Source of the DNA: an uncultured Lachnospiraceae bacterium
GTDB taxonomy: Bacteria; Bacillota; Clostridia; Lachnospirales; Lachnospiraceae
Direction: 5' to 3'
NCBI GenBank assembly: GCA_947165275.1
Contig: CAMUZQ010000001.1
Coordinates: 42,278 to 106,277, forward strand
DNA length: 64,000 nucleotides
The translations under genes and the position numbers were made by a program. Shown piece after piece: positions 59,569 to 64,000 of the stretch. Every line of letters begins with the position of its first letter. The stretch's first letter is position 1. The notes below the pieces were generated by a model that made no database searches, was not told the DNA's origin, and saw nothing but the letters and a program-made list of their open reading frames with translations.

Positions 59569-60716
59569 GACAGGACACAGCCATTTTTGGCGCTGGTTTT
59601 TATGGAAAACTTGCTTTGACACAAATTGGAGAAGACAGAGTTTTGTGCTTCCTTGACAATGATGAAAAGAAGCAAGGGATTTTGTTTTGCGGAAAGCCTG
59701 TTAAAAGTCCGGCAGAGATGAGGGGAAAGGATGTTCATATCGTAATCGCCAGCTTGTGTCAGACTAGCATGGAGCAGGATTTGCTCAAATATGGATTTAA
59801 AGACTATTCGTTTTATCTTGGTGAAAATCATGGATATTTTGAAAACGAAGAGTTGATAGTTAATCCTTATGAAGTAAATAGACAGGCAGAGAATGAAGGT
59901 CAGTGGAATGAACATCTGGCAGACAGCTCTGTGAGGGACGAGGTGTCGACCTTAACAGAAAAGCTTTATCAGAATCCTAAGATGTTTGACCACATTGAAA
60001 TCGAGACGATAAATCGGTGTAATGGTAACTGTTCTTTTTGTCCGGTGAATGTAAAATCTGATCCAAGAGAAAAGACGGTGATGACTGAGGAGTTGTTCTA
60101 TAGCATTGTTGATCAGCTATCAGAAATGCAGTATGCAGGAAGGTTCACTACTTTTTCAAATAATGAGCCATTTCTGGATGACAGGATTATTGATTTCAAC
60201 ACATATGCCAGAGAGAAGCTTCCAAATGCCAGAATGCATTTGTTTACAAATGGAACGCTGCTTACACTTGATAAGTTTATTCAGATTGTTGAACTTTTAG
60301 ATGAGCTTGTTATTGATAATTATCAGAACGATTTGAAGCTTATAAAGCCATGTCAGGAAATAGTCGCATATGTAGAAGAACATCCCGAATTAAAGAAGAA
60401 GGTAACAATTGTATTACGTGATCCCAATGAAATCTTAACGAGTCGTGGTGGAAAAGCTCCAAATCGAAAGGAAATACCGGAATATCCGGATGACAGATGT
60501 GTGCTTCCTTTTAAGCAGATGATTATAAGACCGGATGGTAAGGTATCGCTTTGCTGTAATGATGCAACAGGTAAATATACACTTGGAGATGCAAGCAAAG
60601 AAAAGCTGTTAGATATTTGGAATGGACCGAAATTCACGATGGTAAGAAAATGCCTTTATGAGGGTAGGAAGAATTGGGGAGATTGCAGGTGTTGTGATAA
60701 TTTTTCTATAGGATGA
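59559..60716 (+). CDS. N-terminal Rossmann-like module plus radical SAM/SPASM domain
   Basis: DTAIFGAGFYGKLALTQIGEDRVLCFLDND; CNGNCSFCPVN; VSLCCNDATGKYTLGDASKEKLLDIWNG…CRCCDN. Confidence 0.85.
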   Translation: MDVRQDTAIFGAGFYGKLALTQIGEDRVLCFLDNDEKKQGILFCGKPVKSPAEMRGKDVHIVIASLCQTSMEQDLLKYGFKDYSFYLGENHGYFENEELIVNPYEVNRQAENEGQWNEHLADSSVRDEVSTLTEKLYQNPKMFDHIEIETINRCNGNCSFCPVNVKSDPREKTVMTEELFYSIVDQLSEMQYAGRFTTFSNNEPFLDDRIIDFNTYAREKLPNARMHLFTNGTLLTLDKFIQIVELLDELVIDNYQNDLKLIKPCQEIVAYVEEHPELKKKVTIVLRDPNEILTSRGGKAPNRKEIPEYPDDRCVLPFKQMIIRPDGKVSLCCNDATGKYTLGDASKEKLLDIWNGPKFTMVRKCLYEGRKNWGDCRCCDNFSIG

Positions 60717-60722
60717 TGGATT

Positions 60723-61928
60723 ATGGTAAGTATTATAGTTCCTGTGTTCAATGTATCAGAATATATTGATCAGTGTCTCAGGAGTATATGCAATCAGACT
60801 TATACAGAGATAGAAATCATAGTTATCGATGACGGGTCTACAGATGAGAGCGGTAAGATTTGTGACGAGTTCTCACATAAGGACAGCAGAGTAAAGGTAA
60901 TCCATAAGAAAAACCAGGGACTTGTTCGGGCAAGGAAAGATGGGCTTTCAGCATCTAAAGGAGAATACGTGACCTATGTGGACGGAGACGACTGGATTGA
61001 GCCGGATACAATCCAAAAACTTGTTTATGTGATGGAACGAGAAGAAGTGGATATTGTCGTACATGGTCGGTTTTTTGATATAGGAGATAGCAGTAAGAGA
61101 TATTTTCAGGGATTTACTCCTGGCAAGTATGACAAGAAACGATTGGAACGCGAGATATATCCGTCCATGGTTGTAAACAATAGTTTCATGGAATGGGGAA
61201 TATATCCAAATGTTTGGGATAAGCTGTTTAAAAGGGAAGTGCTTTTTGATAGTCAGATGGATGTGGATGATTCGCTGACGATGGGAGAGGATGCGGCGTG
61301 TGTTTATCCCTGCCTTTTGAAAGCAGATTCCATCTTTATATTGGATGAGTGCTTTTACCATTATCGTCAGAACAATACTTCTATGGTCAGAAGTCGACAG
61401 ACTGTCGAACACGAACGCGAAATGTATAGAAGGCTTTATTATTCAGTGGAAGAGAGCCTCTTGAGATGCGGAGATTTGTATGGGACTATAGATCAATGGA
61501 AGGACTACATGCTGTTTCTTATGATACCACGTGCAGATGTTCTGTATGAAGGTATCGATAAGATGGATTATCTGTTTCCATATCCTGACATAAAAAGAGG
61601 CGATAGCGTTATTGTTTATGGGGCAGGTGTATATGGAAAAAGGTTATATCAGTACTTGAAGGAAACAAACTTTTGGGATGCACGAGGAATAGTTGATCGA
61701 GATTATAAGAATTTAAGCACGGATGAAATGAATGTGATTTCTCCGGATGAAATGGAAGCTATTGAGTCAGATCATATTATTATTGCAATTTCATTTGAAA
61801 AGACTAGAAATGCTATACGAGATGAAATGATTGAACGGTTTGGTGAAGAAAGAGTTAAGACTATGAATCTCGATTTAATCCGAAGTGAAGAGGTATGGAA
61901 AGCTTTTGGAATGTCAAGAGATGAATGA
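60723..61928 (+). CDS. Family 2 glycosyltransferase with C-terminal Rossmann-like module
   Basis: VSIIVPVFNVSEYIDQCLRSICNQTYTEIEIIVIDDGSTDESG; SVIVYGAGVYGKRLYQYLKETNFWDARGIVDRDYK. Confidence 0.9.
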   Translation: MVSIIVPVFNVSEYIDQCLRSICNQTYTEIEIIVIDDGSTDESGKICDEFSHKDSRVKVIHKKNQGLVRARKDGLSASKGEYVTYVDGDDWIEPDTIQKLVYVMEREEVDIVVHGRFFDIGDSSKRYFQGFTPGKYDKKRLEREIYPSMVVNNSFMEWGIYPNVWDKLFKREVLFDSQMDVDDSLTMGEDAACVYPCLLKADSIFILDECFYHYRQNNTSMVRSRQTVEHEREMYRRLYYSVEESLLRCGDLYGTIDQWKDYMLFLMIPRADVLYEGIDKMDYLFPYPDIKRGDSVIVYGAGVYGKRLYQYLKETNFWDARGIVDRDYKNLSTDEMNVISPDEMEAIESDHIIIAISFEKTRNAIRDEMIERFGEERVKTMNLDLIRSEEVWKAFGMSRDE

Positions 61929-61994
61929 AAATCCTAATCCCCCAGCTAAGCTGGGGAGAATAGTGTAAGTGGAAGCGGTGAGGATAATATAAAA

Positions 61995-62049
61995 GCCTCC
62001 TGTGATAGTATGAGAGAGGTGTTGCAAGCCAATCTCAAACACAGGAGGC
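61995..62049 (+). promoter_or_regulatory. RBS-sequestering hairpin upstream of tnpA
   Basis: GCCTCCTGTG (61995-62004) pairs perfectly with CACAGGAGGC (62040-62049), which contains the AGGAGG Shine-Dalgarno; inner TGAGA/TCTCA stem. Confidence 0.75.
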
Positions 62050-62053
62050 AAAA

Positions 62054-64000
62054 ATGGATAGTTCAAGTCTATCACATAGTGCGTCCTGAATGCTATATTT
62101 TCTGAGAAATGTAGCAGTGTTCTTCTGGAGATGGAGGAAGGCCCTCAGCAATCGCCATACAGGTGGAGATTGCAAAACACTCATAGATGCTGCGAGGAAA
62201 AGTCGTGGTATTGAGCGTATGAGAAAAGGTAGCAAAGAATGCTATCAGTTATGTGCCGTAAAGCTGAACGAAAGTGAAGAGCTGATGAAGCATCGTTAAT
62301 ACTTACAAGTACAGTCAAAACCATTATCTTGTGTGAATGATGGGATAAAGCCTACCGGAAACCTGTTTATTGGGTAGGTGGCTGTCGGTGTTGAGGCTAC
62401 AGGAGTGCGGCAACAGGCTTCGGAGGGGAACAGGAGACTCCTGCCATACAATGGTAAATGAAAAATGCAAGCTAACATATTTGCGAGCATGAAAGTAAGG
62501 ATGTGTGTGGCAGGTGCGGAAGAATTCGTAGTAGTGTTGAAACTGCTGTAATGGTGGTGGAGCGAAGGGATTCTGTTATCGGAACTTCAGGAGAAATACA
62601 ACCGGAAATGGGAGGATATTTTGAAAGAAGGGAAATCATTTCAGATTTCACAAAATGAAGTGCTGAATGCGTACAAGGCTGTGAAAGCTAACAAAGGGGC
62701 AGGCGGTGTTGATGGTGTGGAATTTGAGGAGTTTGATAAAGATTGGAAGAACAGACTTTACAGACTGTGGAATAGGATGGCTTCTGGCTCATACTTTCCG
62801 AAGCCGGTAAGAGGAGTGGAAATTCCCAAGAAAAATGGAAAGATGAGGCTCCTTGGTATACCGACAATAGAGGATAGAGTAGCGCAGATGGTGCTAAGAA
62901 ACAGACTGGAACCGTTTGTGGAACCGATATTCTTTGATGATTCCTATGGTTACAGACTTCATAAGTCTGCACTGGATGCGGTAGGAGCAGCCAGAGAAAG
63001 ATGTTATCAAATGAAGTGGGTCGTGGAGTTTGACATTGTCGGGTTGTTTGACAATATCAATCATGAGTATCTCATGAGATTTGTGAAGCATCATTCAAAA
63101 GAGAAATGGGTAAATCTGTATATTGAGAGATGCTTGAAAGCGCCTATCGTCTTGATGGATGGCACAGTACAGGAACGGACAAAGGGAACACCACAAGGTG
63201 GAGTTATTAGTCCGTTGCTTTCGGGGTTGTTTATGCATTATGCTTTTGATAGATGGATAACCCGTGAATTTCCAATGTGTAAGTGGGAACGATACGCAGA
63301 TGATGGAGTGATCCATTGTGTGTCTAAGAAACAAGCGAAGTATGTATTGGATAGGTTGAAAGAAAGAATGTTCCTATGTGGTCTGGAAATCCATCCGGAT
63401 AAGAGCAAGATAGTTTACTGCCAGCGTAATAATGAGAAAATTGATGGAGAAACAACTCAGTTTACATTTCTTGGATATTGCTTTAGACCGAGAATGGATA
63501 AAAGCAAAAGCGGAGTTTACTTCATGGGATTTACACCGGCAGTGAGTAAAGACTCAGGGAAAGCGTTCAGGAGCAGTATCAAGGATGCGATATATATGAG
63601 CCATACAACAGACATCGTTGTTTTGTCACAGAGACTGAATCCCATCATCAGAGGTTGGTACAACTATTTTGGCAGATATAATCCAAGTGAAGCATTCAAG
63701 CAGGGAATCAATTATGTGAATCTGAGGCTGGTAAGATGGTTGATGAGGACAAGGAAAAAGGCTAAGCGGTCATGGGCTAAAGCCCAGCACTTATTGTACC
63801 GTATAGCAATGTCAAGTCCTGAAATGTTTAGCCATTGGAAAGCTGGGTATATGCCCGTGAGATGATAACAAGAGCCGTATGATGCGAGAGTATCACGTAC
63901 GGTTCCGTGAGAGGTTTGGGGTGAAATTCCCCTTATCTACTCGACCAAAATGGAAGTGCCAATATCATATAGTGTTCATACCAAAGTATAGAAAAAAGAC
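62054..64000 (+). CDS. tnpA: IS200/IS605 TnpA transposase in two exons (62054-62078 and 63946-64000, truncated by window)
   Basis: Joined exons read M D S S S L S H T K W K C Q Y H I V F I P K Y R K K with ACA (Thr) split A|CA. Confidence 0.85.
62079..63945 (+). mobile_element. Group II intron
   Basis: 5' end GTGCG; domain V GAGCCGTATGATGCGAGAGTATCACGTACGGTTC at 63872-63905; 3' end CTACTCGAC; encoded RT; exon joining restores tnpA frame. Confidence 0.92.
62621..63865 (+). CDS. ltrA: Group II intron reverse transcriptase/maturase, no obvious HNH endonuclease domain
   Basis: GAGGVDGVEFEEF; GTPQGGVISPLLSGLFMHYAFD; RYADDGVIHC; C-terminal maturase GWYNYFGRYNPSEAF; TTG start. Confidence 0.93.
   Translation: MKEGKSFQISQNEVLNAYKAVKANKGAGGVDGVEFEEFDKDWKNRLYRLWNRMASGSYFPKPVRGVEIPKKNGKMRLLGIPTIEDRVAQMVLRNRLEPFVEPIFFDDSYGYRLHKSALDAVGAARERCYQMKWVVEFDIVGLFDNINHEYLMRFVKHHSKEKWVNLYIERCLKAPIVLMDGTVQERTKGTPQGGVISPLLSGLFMHYAFDRWITREFPMCKWERYADDGVIHCVSKKQAKYVLDRLKERMFLCGLEIHPDKSKIVYCQRNNEKIDGETTQFTFLGYCFRPRMDKSKSGVYFMGFTPAVSKDSGKAFRSSIKDAIYMSHTTDIVVLSQRLNPIIRGWYNYFGRYNPSEAFKQGINYVNLRLVRWLMRTRKKAKRSWAKAQHLLYRIAMSSPEMFSHWKAGYMPVR

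Larger units (their letters stand above)
61931..64000 (+). mobile_element. IS200/IS605-type insertion sequence (3' end beyond window), interrupted by a group II intron
   Basis: Left-end palindrome CCCCAGC-TAA-GCTGGGG (61940-61956) and split tnpA with exon reading MDSSSLSH/TKWKCQYHIVFIPKYRKK. Confidence 0.85.

Noticed and set aside
1-64000. tRNA, rRNA or prophage structural genes
   Set aside because: None recognised on reading either strand; a tRNAscan/Rfam run would be needed to exclude them fully.

Overview
This looks like a Firmicutes (Lachnospiraceae-like) chromosomal window, judged from protein style only. Positions 1-32 kb are mostly ordinary: a LacI regulator with a promoter/operator, a sugar ABC transporter with an RbsD/FucU-type protein, upp, purL, two tandem GT2 enzymes, a RelA/SpoT-domain alarmone synthetase, murA, an HD-GYP protein, dnaE, metK behind a SAM-I riboswitch, a HerA-like ATPase, a DMT transporter, a ParB/HAD gene pair and ldh. 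A specialised NusG paralogue (LoaP-like) at 32.1 kb precedes a patchwork accessory segment (33-37.5 kb) and then a large, visibly AT-richer surface-glycan cluster (37.5-61.9 kb). The cluster combines a legionaminic/sialic-type nonulosonate pathway, N-deacetylase, N-formyltransferase, amidotransferase and four radical SAM proteins. Eight proteins in its second half each carry a terminal 'xYGAGxYGK' Rossmann-like module fused to an unrelated enzyme domain. I consider this modular glycan system the best candidate for something undescribed. A methyltransferase in the cluster has an in-frame TGA exactly at a motif I glycine. The window ends in an IS200/IS605-type tnpA split by a group II intron whose boundaries can be placed to the nucleotide by reading frame. 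Family assignments come from motif recognition only; no searches were run.
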